64,000 bases of DNA from Roseiarcus sp963816065 (lineage in GTDB: Bacteria; Pseudomonadota; Alphaproteobacteria; Rhizobiales; Beijerinckiaceae), in assembly GCA_963816065.1 (NCBI GenBank), contig CAWFJG010000030.1, forward strand, positions 1 through 64,000, read 5' to 3'. The translations under genes were made by a program, and so were the position numbers. Below the pieces are notes generated by a model. It made no database searches, was not told the DNA's origin, and saw nothing but the letters and a program-made list of their open reading frames with translations. This document shows, piece by piece, positions 18,517 to 27,275 of the stretch. Every line of letters starts with the position of its first letter. Position 1 is the stretch's first letter.

Positions 18517-19038
18517 TCAGGAATTCGCCGTGCGATAGGCGAGGCGGCAGTGGCCGGCGCAGTAGGCGTGGCCCCTGGCGATGGGAAGGCCGCAATAGGC
18601 GAAATCCTCGTGCAGGGGGTCGCCGATCGGCCATCGGCACTCGACTTCGCCAATCTGTGCGAGCGCGATCCGCCGCATCTCCCCGACCTCCGCCGTAGCA
18701 TACATCCATCGGTCCATCCGCAACTTTTCGCGGGAAATGGCCGGCACGCGACTCCGAGCGCGGGAAACCGACCGTCCGCGAGGCGCTTGTCCCAGGCGTC
18801 CATCCGAGCGGGAGTCGTCGGCGCCCGACCGTGCGCGCTTTGGCCCCCAGGCCGTCTCGGGCCTCGGCGGCTCCAGGCCCGATCGCAACGGGCCGCCGTT
18901 CAGCTTAACTCCGATTCGATTGGCTTTGCCGATGACGGCGTTACGCGACGGCGCGCCCAACGCTACGGCGATCCAAGCAGCGCTCTTGCCTTCGTTCGCA
19001 AACCGTTTCAATGACTCGATGCTCTGTTCCGTCCACAT
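18517..19038 (-). CDS. GcrA-family cell-cycle regulator
   Basis: 173 residues from ATG 19038 (GTG 19044 also possible). N-terminal helix-turn-helix: MWTEQSIESLKRFANEGKSA, then IAVALGAPSRNAVIGKANRI, which carries the hallmark SRNAVIGK of GcrA. The C-terminus has the Cys/His box CRWPIGDP, FAYCGLPI and YCAGHCRLAYR, which in GcrA contacts the sigma-70 factor. GcrA stimulates transcription from promoters with CcrM-methylated GANTC sites. An Arg-rich linker of about 75 residues joins the parts. It may be the housekeeping GcrA or a paralogue. Confidence 0.85.
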   Translation of the reverse strand: MWTEQSIESLKRFANEGKSAAWIAVALGAPSRNAVIGKANRIGVKLNGGPLRSGLEPPRPETAWGPKRARSGADDSRSDGRLGQAPRGRSVSRARSRVPAISREKLRMDRWMYATAEVGEMRRIALAQIGEVECRWPIGDPLHEDFAYCGLPIARGHAYCAGHCRLAYRTANS

Positions 19039-19473
19039 CCCCACACCCGTTGTTTCACTGCGTTAGAATCCAATATTTGTCGCCGATTACATGAACGGTG
19101 GATCTAAGATCCGCATTTGCGTCACCATCTGTAGAATTTAATTCGCCAAGAATTTTCGTATCAAGCAGCTGCGAAATAACTGAGGAGTTCTCAAATCGGA
19201 TCTCCCAACGGAAATCTTGGATTTCCGTATGTGGTCGTTTCGCTCTGCCTGTTCAAGCTTGCAAAGTCTTGCGGAATCTCCGCCGCCTTCTCTTCTCGGA
19301 CCGGCTCCTTAATCGGTGGTATGCCTATCGTTAATACAATCTTAGGTTTCATCAACAGGAAAATTGCAACCTGCATGCAACCTAATGTCGCACCCTCCGC
19401 TCGTCTGATTGCCGCTCTCCACGTGTTGCGCTGGCGGTCAAGCGCCTGCGGGTGAGCGGCCTCCCGGCGCATC
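19039..19473. other. AT-richer gap, no supported gene
   Basis: Base composition drops below that of the neighbours. A leftward frame of about 61 codons from near 19373 starts hydrophobic (MQVAIFLLMKPKIVL) but has no other support. No repeat or RNA recognised. Confidence 0.35.
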
Positions 19474-20331
19474 TCATGGCATGCTGACGAGACGCGGATA
19501 GTCGGCCTCGGTCAGCTCGCGCCGCAACCGCATCAGCTGCTCGGCGAACGGGATGAAGAGTTGCAGATAGACATAGACCTGATCGCGCGATGGCGCTTCA
19601 GCGCCGGAGGGATGTCCGGCTTCGTTGCGTGCCGTCCGCATGATGGACTGCATCGTCTTCAATGCATCGCCCAATTCCCGAGTCGCCGCGTCGGGCAGCA
19701 GATCGATGAGCGGCTTGGCCGCTTCGCCGAAGCGCAGAATTTTCGCCCGAATATTTAGTTCCTCTCCAACTCTGGCGAAGTATTTTCCATAAGTCCTGCT
19801 GTTCTTCGCGGCGTCGAGCAGTCGCGTGAATTCACTTTCCGCTGCAAAGCTGAGCAGGACGCAGGCTGATAGCAGGCAGCCGGTATAAAAGGCGGCAACT
19901 GCCTCTTTCGCGTAAACTGCGGCTTCGGGTGAAACGTCGATCGCCTCTGATTGCAGCGCTTTCATGAACTCGGCTTTATTGTGGAACCGGTAGAGGCCCT
20001 GCTGCAGGGCGCATTCGCCGAAGCGGCTGAGCCGCAGCCATGGCCAGCCGGGACTGATTGCGCTCACGCCCAACGTTACGATCCCCTGCCGGAAAAGGTC
20101 CCAGACGATCTCCAGCACGAGTTCGACGTCGTTCGGGTGCAAATGCGCTGCCGACCCGAAGGAGAAGTGCTGTCGCGTGTGCTCGGCGCCTTCCTGCTTC
20201 CAAAACTCAAGGCCTATCCTTTCCAAGAGTTTCTCGAACCGATCGACCCCGTTTTCGTGCGCGTTCAACAGAATGTTGATGACGATCTCGCGCAACTCTT
20301 CGTAGCTGTGCTCCTGCTGGTTCGGATTCAT
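19474..20331 (-). CDS. HEPN-like protein, paralogue 1 (catalytic-type R-x4-H intact)
   Basis: 285 residues. I take ATG 20331 with GAGGTG upstream; the frame opens at GTG 20373. The C-terminal half is all-helical: EAAVYAKEAVAAFYTGCLLS, VLLSFAAESEFTRLLDAA, NSRTYGKYFARVGEEL, then MRTARNEAGHPSGAEAPSRD. The RN-EAG-H segment matches the R-x4-6-H motif of HEPN domains, many of which are RNases in toxin, CRISPR-ancillary and anti-phage systems. It is followed on the same strand by a paralogue of nearly identical length at 20518-21378. HEPN assignment rests on the motif and helical context only. Confidence 0.6.
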   Translation of the reverse strand: MNPNQQEHSYEELREIVINILLNAHENGVDRFEKLLERIGLEFWKQEGAEHTRQHFSFGSAAHLHPNDVELVLEIVWDLFRQGIVTLGVSAISPGWPWLRLSRFGECALQQGLYRFHNKAEFMKALQSEAIDVSPEAAVYAKEAVAAFYTGCLLSACVLLSFAAESEFTRLLDAAKNSRTYGKYFARVGEELNIRAKILRFGEAAKPLIDLLPDAATRELGDALKTMQSIMRTARNEAGHPSGAEAPSRDQVYVYLQLFIPFAEQLMRLRRELTEADYPRLVSMP

Positions 20332-20517
20332 GTTGCTCACCTCGATCGAGATGCAGTGATTTGCTTCGGCCACATCGGTGGCCCCGCCGGCAGGCTCGGG
20401 GGGTTGGCTTTTGCCGGGCTTAATTCCACTGTCTTCCTGGTGGCCCCACGGACTGGTCGAGCTGTGCGCACCGACGATGGCATTGCGTTCTCCGGCCTGG
20501 CGCTCCAGGCGAAAGGG

Positions 20518-21378
20518 TCAGTGCAGGCGGACGATCCGCGGGTACGGCCGCTCGTTCAACGCGCGGCGCAACCGCAGCGCCTGCCGCGCGAAGGGGATGA
20601 AGAGCTGAAGATTGAGGTACACCTGATCGCGCGAGGGCGGCGGAGCGCCGGAAGGCTTGCCCGACCGATCGCGCGCAGTGCGGATGACGAATTCGACGGT
20701 CTCCAGGTTATGATCCAGTTCGTCGGTCGCCGGTTTCGGCAGCTGTGGCCGTATGGACGACAAAATGTCCTTGAATTGCGAAATCTTCGCGCCGAGGGTC
20801 TGCGTGTCGCCGATGCGCGAGAAATGTTGGCCGTAAATCGTGCTGCTCTTCGCGGCGCTGAGCAGTCTCAGGAACTCGCCTTCTGCGGCGATGCTGAGCA
20901 CAGCGCAGGTCGCCACCAGGCAATCCATATAGAAGGCCGCGATCGCTTCTTTCAGATACACGGCGGCCTCGGAAGAAATGTCCGCCGCCTCCGCATGCAA
21001 GCCCTTCAGGCACCCGATCCGGTTGGGATAGGGGTCCTCGTCGCGACGGAGCGCGCGCTCGCTGAAGCGGCTTCGTCTGAAGGCCGGCCGGTCGGCGCTC
21101 GGGGCGTTGTCACTGAAGGTTATGGTTCCCTGACGGGCGAGGTCCCATAGGATTTCAACCGCCCGCTCTGAGTCGCTCGGCTCTGGGTCGGCGCCAAGGC
21201 CCTGCGAACTCAGACACCGGGGCCCCGGTGAAACGCCGTCCCATTTGCGGCGTTCGAAGGCAATCTTCTCCAGGAACTGGCTGAAAGTGGTCATACCGGC
21301 ATCGCCCGCGTCCAGGATGAGTTCCGTGACGATGTCGCGCAGGTCGTCGCCGCCGCGCCCCCGTTGGTTAAAATCCAC
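20518..21378 (-). CDS. HEPN-like protein, paralogue 2 (motif His replaced)
   Basis: 286 residues from GTG 21378, preceded by GGGAG; this start aligns exactly with the start of paralogue 1. Matching blocks include DLRDIVTELIL, VEILWDLARQGTITF, EAAVYLKEAIAAFYMDCLVA, LSIAAEGEFLRLLSAAK, TIYGQHFSRIGD and SRDQVYLNLQLFIPFARQ. At the motif this copy has RTARDRSGKPSG, so the His of R-x4-H is Lys. Both genes also share about 20 bases upstream (CACATCGGYGGCCCCGCCGG at 20371 and 21418), so the duplication included flanking DNA. A pseudoenzyme or antitoxin-like partner is possible but unproven. Confidence 0.6.
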   Translation of the reverse strand: MDFNQRGRGGDDLRDIVTELILDAGDAGMTTFSQFLEKIAFERRKWDGVSPGPRCLSSQGLGADPEPSDSERAVEILWDLARQGTITFSDNAPSADRPAFRRSRFSERALRRDEDPYPNRIGCLKGLHAEAADISSEAAVYLKEAIAAFYMDCLVATCAVLSIAAEGEFLRLLSAAKSSTIYGQHFSRIGDTQTLGAKISQFKDILSSIRPQLPKPATDELDHNLETVEFVIRTARDRSGKPSGAPPPSRDQVYLNLQLFIPFARQALRLRRALNERPYPRIVRLH

Positions 21379-22063
21379 TTCGTTCTCCCGGCTCCAAGAC
21401 TCATCAATTCGCTGGGTCACATCGGCGGCCCCGCCGGGAGGGTCCGGGGTTCGCCTTATGCCGAGCTTGTGTCCCGAGTCCGGCGCGCCCTCGGAGCAGC
21501 GTGCGGAAGGTTTTGCATATCTCCGATCGGCGAGAAGCGGTCTTTGCAAACGGTCGATATCGAAATCATGCGCTTCTGTTTGGGAAAGCCGCCGGGCGGC
21601 GACCAACTCGGGTCAATCCTAAAGGCGCCAACCGGACAAGCGTGCGCGCTTATCCACCAACAAAATTGGCCGCCTCGCGGCGGTCCAGATTTGGAGGACT
21701 GGGAGTAGCGGTTTCGGTGTCGGACGGTAGGCGAGGCTACCTTCCTCATCTTTCGGAAGGCGACATAGCTGGGGGCTTTTCCGCATACATCTAGAACGGG
21801 TTTCCGCTTAATGTTGACAAGACGTCGCATTCTGTTCAAAGGGCTGTCCGCAAAGGCTCGGCTACCGATTTAGATGGGCTATTCCGCGCCTTGATATCTT
21901 CGCAGGAAAAATGGCGTCGTGCGGCGGATTATCGCTGCCGAAGAGGGACCAGTGTCTCTGGCGCTGAAGACTTTGGCGTCCTGGCGCGCCTTGCAGCCGA
22001 CGGACGCTCCGAAGACCGGTATCGGCTCCGGCTTGAGGGCCCGTTCAGGCCCTGCATAAGTAT
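21379..22063. other. Gap between HEPN-like pair and tRNA, no supported gene
   Basis: About 680 bases. Frames on both strands are open in places but show no motif. The left edge contains the upstream segment shared by the two HEPN-like genes. Confidence 0.4.
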
Positions 22064-22150
22064 TGGTGCGGTCAAGAGGACTCGAACCTCCACTCCGGTT
22101 AAAGAACTAGCACCTCAAGCTAGCGCGTCTACCAATTCCGCCATGACCGC
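22064..22150 (-). tRNA. tRNA-Leu (anticodon GAG)
   Basis: 87 bases including encoded CCA. The acceptor stem pairs GCGGTCA with TGACCGC. The anticodon stem CTAGC / GCTAG encloses the loop TTGAGGT, giving anticodon GAG. A long variable arm and the T-loop GGTTCGAGTCC are present, as expected for a class II leucine tRNA. It reads CTC and CTT codons. Confidence 0.95.
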
Positions 22151-22319
22151 ACGGAAGCTCCACGCCTTGCAGGCGCGAAGCGGAGGCGCGTCGTCTAGCA
22201 AAACGCTTCGGCCATGACAAGCGCGCCGCCAGGGCCGGCCCGTCTTCAGCGGCCGGGACAGAATTCCGACAGGGGACGTGAAGACACGCTCCACGCCCGC
22301 GCGTGTCCGACCTTGGGGA

Positions 22320-22898
22320 TTATCCGCCTTTCCCCTTCATCAGCGCCGCGAGCCGCGCCTCCTCCTCATCGGTCAGCGCGTCGGTCGCCGCGGGCGCGCG
22401 GCGACGGCTGAGGAAGATGGCGGCGGCGCCCGCGACCAACGTCAGGGGCGCGGCGAGCCAGAGAAGGGCCGTATCGAGTTTGAACGGGGGCTTCAGGAGG
22501 ATGAAATCGCCGTAGCGGGAGACGAGATAGGACCGCACCGCGGCGTTGCTCTCGCCCCCGGCGATGCGCTGGCGGATCAACAGGCGGATGTCACGGGCGA
22601 GCGGCGCATCGGAATCGTCGATCGACTGATTCTGACACACCATACAGCGCAGTTCGCTTGACAGCGTCCGGGCGCGCGCCTCGAGCGCCGGATCCTTCAT
22701 CACCTCGTCGGGCTGCACCGCAAGCGCAGGTGTCGCGAGGACGAGGAGAAGTATCAGGGCGCTGAACCATCGGCTCGGCTGGATGGCTGCGACTTGCGTT
22801 CCCGCCCTCCCCAGCCCGTCGTGACCCGGGCGCCCTTGCGGACGCCCTTTGGCGAAGGCGGGACAGGGTAGGGCGGCGCGCCAACCGCGCCACCCCAT
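22320..22898 (-). CDS. ccmH: Cytochrome c maturation protein CcmH (CycL)
   Basis: The defining motif SSELRCMVCQNQSIDDSDAP (LRCxxC) lies after a signal peptide (LILLLVLATPALA) and before one C-terminal helix (ALLWLAAPLTLVAGAAAIFL); it ends at 22320. CcmH reduces apocytochrome and works with CcmF in haem ligation in the periplasm. The start is unclear: the signal peptide frame has no good initiator, and the only in-frame ATG (22898) lies beyond a GC-rich intergenic repeat that reads through as PAFAKGRPQGRPGHDG. The 5' end may have been altered by that repeat or by a base error. Last gene of ccmIEFH. Confidence 0.85.
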   Translation of the reverse strand: MGWRGWRAALPCPAFAKGRPQGRPGHDGLGRAGTQVAAIQPSRWFSALILLLVLATPALAVQPDEVMKDPALEARARTLSSELRCMVCQNQSIDDSDAPLARDIRLLIRQRIAGGESNAAVRSYLVSRYGDFILLKPPFKLDTALLWLAAPLTLVAGAAAIFLSRRRAPAATDALTDEEEARLAALMKGKGG

Positions 22899-23032
22899 CG
22901 TCGCCCAACCATCAATGAGAGTTCGGAGGATCGAGAGCGAGGAACGTCGTCCCGACTGCCCACACGAGAAGGGAGGAAAACAGCGGTTCGACTCCATCGC
23001 ACACAGCCCTACGTAAGAGCGCCGCATTCCCG

Positions 23033-25012
23033 TCACTCCGCCGCTGCTACGGCGATCGCCCCGCGCGAGCGCCGGGCGACGCCGAAGCGCAGCCGGCGGT
23101 CGGCGAGCGACAGAGCGCCGCCAAACGCCATCGCGCAGCCGCCGAGCCAGATGAGGGTAACGAGCGGCTTCCAGTAGAGTCGCGCCGGCACGGCGCCGTC
23201 GGGGGTCGGGTCGGCAATCCCAACGTAGATCTGGCCGAAATTCAGCGTCGCCATGCCGGCCTGGGTCGTGGTCATGGGCTGGGCCGCAAAGCGCCGCCGC
23301 GCCGGATCGATGGTCGCGACGACGCGATCGCCCGCGCGGACCGTCATCGTGGCGACGACGTCCTGATAGTTCGGACCGATCCGCTCTCCGACCGAATCGA
23401 CCGTGATCCGGTAGGGACCGATGTCCTCGGGAACGCCTTTCTTCATCGTGACGATCGCTTCGGCGCCGAAGCCGACGCCGGCGAGGCCCAGCAGGGTTAC
23501 GCCGACGCCGATGTGCGCGAGCGCCGCGCCCCAGAACGACAGCGGCAGTCCGACCGCCCGCTGGAACGCTGCGCGGGCCGGGAGACCCGGCCGCCAGGCC
23601 CGCATGCCAACTTCGATTAGCGTGCCGAGGATGGCGAAGATCGCGAGCCCGATCGCGATCGAGGCGAGGACCGGGGCGCCGCGGAGCCAGACTGTCCCCG
23701 CGATCGCGACGAGCGCGCCCACGATGACGGCGACCGCGAGGCGCTGGACGACGCCCAGGAGATCGCCCCGTTTCCAGGCGAGCGCGAAGCCGACCGGCAT
23801 GACCGCCGAGGCGGCGAGCAGGAGCACGCCGCAGGTCATGTTGAAGAACGGCGCGCCGACCGTAATCTTCTCGCCCGTCAGTTCCTCGAGGGCGAGCGGA
23901 TAGAGGGTGCCGAAGAACACCGTGGCGCAGGCGGTGGTGAGCAGGAGGTTGTTGAGGACCAGCGCCCCCTCGCGAGAGATCGGCGCGAACAGCCCGCCCG
24001 GCTTCAACATCGGCGCCCGCCAGGCGAACAGCGCGAACGAGCCGAAGATGAACAACGCCAGGATGACGAGGATGAACACCCCGCGCTGCGGATCGCTGGC
24101 GAAGGCGTGCACCGAGGTCAGCACGCCGGATCGGACGAGGAAGGTGCCGAGCAGCGAGAACGAGAAGGCGAGAACCGCGAGGAAGATCGTCCAAACCTTC
24201 AGCGCGTCGCGCTTCTCCATCACGGCGACAGAGTGGATGAAGGCGGTTCCGGCCAGCCAGGGCATGAGCGACGCATTCTCGACCGGGTCCCAGAACCAGA
24301 AGCCGCCCCAGCCCAGGGTGTAGTAAGCCCAGAAGGAGCCGGCGGCGATGCCGATCGTCAGGAACCCCCATGCGACGAGGGCAAAGGGACGCACGAACCG
24401 CGCCCAGGCAGCGTCGATCCGGCCCTCGATCAGCGCCGCGGCGGCGAACGAAAAGACGATCGAGAAGCCAACATAGCCGAGGTAGAGAATCGGGGGATGG
24501 ATGGCGAGGCCGGGGTCCTGCAGGATCGGGTTCAGGTCGCGCCCCTCGAACGGCGCGGGCGTGAGCCGCTGGAACGGGTTCGAGGTGAGGAGAATGAAGA
24601 GCAGAAAGGCGACGCTGATCAAGCCCTGCACGGCGAGCGCGTTGGCCCTCAGCTTACGCGGCAGGGAACGCCCGAAGAGGGCCACGAGCGCGCCGAAGAT
24701 CGCGAGGATCAGCACCCACAGGAGCATCGAGCCCTCGTGGTTTCCCCAGACGCCGGAAATCTTGTAGATCGCCGGGGCGGCGCTGTGCGAATTTTCCGCG
24801 ACGTTGAGGACGGAGAAATCCGAGACGAGATGGGCGTGGACGAGCGCGGCGAAGGCGACTGCGAGACACGCGAACTCGGTCAGCGCCGCGGTTCGTCCGA
24901 CCGTCATCAGGTTGGGATCGCCGACGCGCGCGCCCCACGCCGGCACGATCGTTTGCGCGAGCGCGGCGGCGAGGGCGAGGACGAGGGCGAAATGGCCGAT
25001 CTCGACGATCAC
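23033..25012 (-). CDS. ccmF: Haem lyase CcmF (CycK)
   Basis: 659 residues, polytopic inner-membrane protein. GTG 25012 overlaps the CcmE stop (GTGA). The haem-handling WWD-type domain is visible: WGGFWFWDPVENASLMPWL, with flanking conserved histidines in GNHEGSMLLWV, LAIHPPILYLGY and AFIHSVAVME. A large periplasmic loop precedes the last helix. CcmF attaches haem delivered by CcmE to apocytochrome CxxCH sites together with CcmH. Intact frame, which contrasts with the many broken genes elsewhere. Confidence 0.95.
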   Translation of the reverse strand: MIVEIGHFALVLALAAALAQTIVPAWGARVGDPNLMTVGRTAALTEFACLAVAFAALVHAHLVSDFSVLNVAENSHSAAPAIYKISGVWGNHEGSMLLWVLILAIFGALVALFGRSLPRKLRANALAVQGLISVAFLLFILLTSNPFQRLTPAPFEGRDLNPILQDPGLAIHPPILYLGYVGFSIVFSFAAAALIEGRIDAAWARFVRPFALVAWGFLTIGIAAGSFWAYYTLGWGGFWFWDPVENASLMPWLAGTAFIHSVAVMEKRDALKVWTIFLAVLAFSFSLLGTFLVRSGVLTSVHAFASDPQRGVFILVILALFIFGSFALFAWRAPMLKPGGLFAPISREGALVLNNLLLTTACATVFFGTLYPLALEELTGEKITVGAPFFNMTCGVLLLAASAVMPVGFALAWKRGDLLGVVQRLAVAVIVGALVAIAGTVWLRGAPVLASIAIGLAIFAILGTLIEVGMRAWRPGLPARAAFQRAVGLPLSFWGAALAHIGVGVTLLGLAGVGFGAEAIVTMKKGVPEDIGPYRITVDSVGERIGPNYQDVVATMTVRAGDRVVATIDPARRRFAAQPMTTTQAGMATLNFGQIYVGIADPTPDGAVPARLYWKPLVTLIWLGGCAMAFGGALSLADRRLRFGVARRSRGAIAVAAAE

Positions 25013-25464
25013 TTGGCGTTCGCCCCTTCTTGCCAGCGGCCTTGCTTCTTCAGCGCTTCGACGACCTCCCGCGGCATGTAGCGCTCGTCGTGCTTGGCGA
25101 GGATCTGGTCGCCTGCGACGCGGTCGGGAGCGGCGAGCACGCCTTCGACCACCACGCCCTGGCCCTCGCGGAAGAGGTCCGGGATGTTGGCGAAGCACGC
25201 GCCCAGGCAATTGACGGCGACGGTCTTCGTCCCGTCGGTCACGGCGAAGGTCAGCCTGTCGTCGGCGCGAACCACCGAGCCCGACTCGACCAGTCCGCCG
25301 ACCCGCAGCCGCGTCCCCGGCTGCACGTTCTTTTCGGCGATCTCCACCGGCGTCAGGAACAGCGAGAGGCTGTCCTTCATCGCGTAAAGGCCGAGGCCGA
25401 CGGCGCAGCCGATTACCGCGAGGGCGGCGGCGATCACCGCGAGGCGGCAACTCTTCCGGGTCAA
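25009..25464 (-). CDS. ccmE: Haem chaperone CcmE (CycJ)
   Basis: 151 residues from TTG 25464, which overlaps the CcmI stop (TTGA); this start gives the standard MTRKSCRL opening. One N-terminal helix is followed by an OB-fold domain: RLRVGGLVESGSVVR, VNCLGACFANIPDLFREGQG, VVVEGVL. The haem-binding His is in ILAKHDERYMP, matching the H-x3-Y motif. CcmE receives haem from CcmABC and passes it to CcmF. The start codon choice and overlaps imply translational coupling through the operon. Confidence 0.95.
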   Translation of the reverse strand: MTRKSCRLAVIAAALAVIGCAVGLGLYAMKDSLSLFLTPVEIAEKNVQPGTRLRVGGLVESGSVVRADDRLTFAVTDGTKTVAVNCLGACFANIPDLFREGQGVVVEGVLAAPDRVAGDQILAKHDERYMPREVVEALKKQGRWQEGANAK

Positions 25465-26564
25465 TTGGCGTCTCCGAGGCCGAGGTCGTGGGCGAGCGCA
25501 TCGAGGCTCGCCACCGCGTTGGCGTCGGGCGCGAGCGCCTTGCGGGCGTGCGCCAGCGCTGTCTTGGCCCTGTCGCCCTGATGCAGGACCGTATAGGCGC
25601 GAATAAGGCGAGCCCATTCGTCGAGGCTGCCGCCGTTCGTCTCGAGGCGGCCAGCGAGCCGGCTCACCATGCCCTCGATCATGGCTTGCTGGTCAGGCGA
25701 GCCGAGCGCAGGCGCGTCAGTCGTTTCGGGCTGCGGCTCGCCCTTGAGCGCGGCCAGGCGCGTCTTGACCGCGCCGAGCCAAGCCGCATTTGGCGGCGCA
25801 TCCGCAGTGAGCGCCTCCAACGCTTTGATGGCGTCGGCCTTGCGTCCGTCCTGCTCGGCTGCAAGGGCCATATAGAACCGCGCCTGCGGCTGGCCAGGAT
25901 CGGCCGACAAGGCCTCGCCGAACGCCTCGCGCGCTTTCTCGACGACGATTCCGCCGGCTGCTGCGACCAGCGCCTCGCCATAGGCCGAACGGCGGTCCGC
26001 ATCCCCGCCGAGAAGCCTCAGCGCCTCTGAATAGGCGTGCGCCGCGTCCTCGTAGCGTTCGAGTCGCATGTAGACCGGGGCGAGGACAGCCCAACCCTTG
26101 CCATCGTCCGGCTCGGCGATCAGGTGTCTTTCGACCCCCGCGACCGCCGCCTCGATGTCCGTGGCTGCGTGGGCCGCGGGCTCGCGAGTCGCGAGCGGCT
26201 CGTCGCGCATCTGCGGCTGGCCGAGAAGGGCATAGAGCGGGAAGACGAGCGCAGGGACGCCGACGACGACCAGTAAGGCGGCCGCGAGCCGATTGTGACC
26301 TCGCGACCCGGACGCCGGAGGCGGCCCTGCGTCGCCCGCAGCGAGAAGCCGCCGAGCGGTCTCGGCGCGCGCGCTCCCGGCTTCCCCTTGCGGCAATTGT
26401 CCCCGCTCGACGTCACGCTGGATCTCGTCAAGCTGCGCCTTGTAGAACGCGGCTTCGCTGGCGGTCCGGGCGTCCTCTTCCGTTGCCGGAGACGCGCGCA
26501 GCAAGGGCCAAATCGCAGCGAGGACCGCAAAAGCAGTCAATCCCGCCAAGACAAACCACAGCAT
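25461..26564 (-). CDS. ccmI: Cytochrome c biogenesis protein CcmI (CycH)
   Basis: 367 residues. The layout is typical: an N-terminal helix (LWFVLAGLTAFAVLAAIWPLL), a cytoplasmic leucine-zipper-like loop (FYKAQLDEIQRDVERGQL), a second helix near residues 95-113, then a periplasmic TPR domain (GWAVLAPVYMRLERYEDAAH, ARFYMALAAEQDGRKADAI). CcmI binds apocytochrome c and hands it to the CcmFH haem lyase. First gene of the ccmIEFH operon. Confidence 0.9.
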   Translation of the reverse strand: MLWFVLAGLTAFAVLAAIWPLLRASPATEEDARTASEAAFYKAQLDEIQRDVERGQLPQGEAGSARAETARRLLAAGDAGPPPASGSRGHNRLAAALLVVVGVPALVFPLYALLGQPQMRDEPLATREPAAHAATDIEAAVAGVERHLIAEPDDGKGWAVLAPVYMRLERYEDAAHAYSEALRLLGGDADRRSAYGEALVAAAGGIVVEKAREAFGEALSADPGQPQARFYMALAAEQDGRKADAIKALEALTADAPPNAAWLGAVKTRLAALKGEPQPETTDAPALGSPDQQAMIEGMVSRLAGRLETNGGSLDEWARLIRAYTVLHQGDRAKTALAHARKALAPDANAVASLDALAHDLGLGDAN

Positions 26565-26647
26565 AGGAACCCTCAGAGCCGGTCCAAAGGACCACGCAAA
26601 GTCCGCGCTCCGTTACCGCAAAACCGAGGCAAGGTCTCGCAAAAACG

Positions 26648-27148
26648 CTAGCTCGTCATCTTCCAGCCGCCGTCCGGTTGCTTGCAGGCGACCCCTTGAC
26701 CGCGATTCGGCCGTCCGGCGACATAGATGGTCTGCGCGTAAGTCCGGCAGCCGGCGCCCGTCTCGGCGCCCGGCTCGACAAAGCCGAACACGCCGTGAGC
26801 GCCGCGCCACGAGCGGCGCAGTCCGGAATCGAGGGCGGCGAGCTGCGCCTGCCAGGCAGACTGGAGGTCGGCGTCCGTAAGCGTGGCGCCGACCGGCCCG
26901 CCGAGAACGCCGCCAAGGGCCGCGCCGGTCGGAATTGGCGGCGGCGGCGACGCCGTTGCGACCGCTGTCGCGCTCGGCGCGGCCGGCGCGGCCGCCGGCG
27001 GCGCCCCGACTGAGGTCGGCGGCGCCACAGCGGCGGTTTGCGGCGGTAGGGAAACGACCGGGTTCTGCCTCACGCTCTCCCCGAGACCGGCGCAGCCCGC
27101 CAGCGCCGGCGCCGTCAGCGCAGCAATCAACAGAATTCTGCCGCTCAT
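26648..27148 (-). CDS. Small lipoprotein with conserved C-terminal surface-antigen-like domain
   Basis: 166 residues from ATG 27148. The signal ends in the lipobox ALAGC. A Pro/Ala-rich linker and a Gly-rich patch (TGAALGGVLGGPVGATL, like the glycine-zipper of 17-kDa-type antigens) precede a C-terminal domain with RRSWRGAHGVFGFVEPG, CRTYAQTIYVAGRPNRGQG and ACKQPDGGWKM. Such proteins are outer-membrane lipoproteins; function is not known to me. It lies between the sensor kinase and ccmI on the same strand with gaps of over 80 bases on each side. Confidence 0.7.
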   Translation of the reverse strand: MSGRILLIAALTAPALAGCAGLGESVRQNPVVSLPPQTAAVAPPTSVGAPPAAAPAAPSATAVATASPPPPIPTGAALGGVLGGPVGATLTDADLQSAWQAQLAALDSGLRRSWRGAHGVFGFVEPGAETGAGCRTYAQTIYVAGRPNRGQGVACKQPDGGWKMTS

Positions 27149-27275
27149 CGTCCTCGAGCCCCCGGATGGTGAAGCCGTCCATAATACGCGTCCGTACGCC
27201 GCGAAAGTCATTCTCTTGTCAGACCTGCTCTTGTCCTGCTCGCTCTTGTCCCCGGGCGCCGCGACGACGTCTCGC

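Noticed and set aside
22290..22320. Antisense or leader RNA beside tRNA-Leu
   Set aside because: No stable structure or promoter pattern could be recognised by eye.
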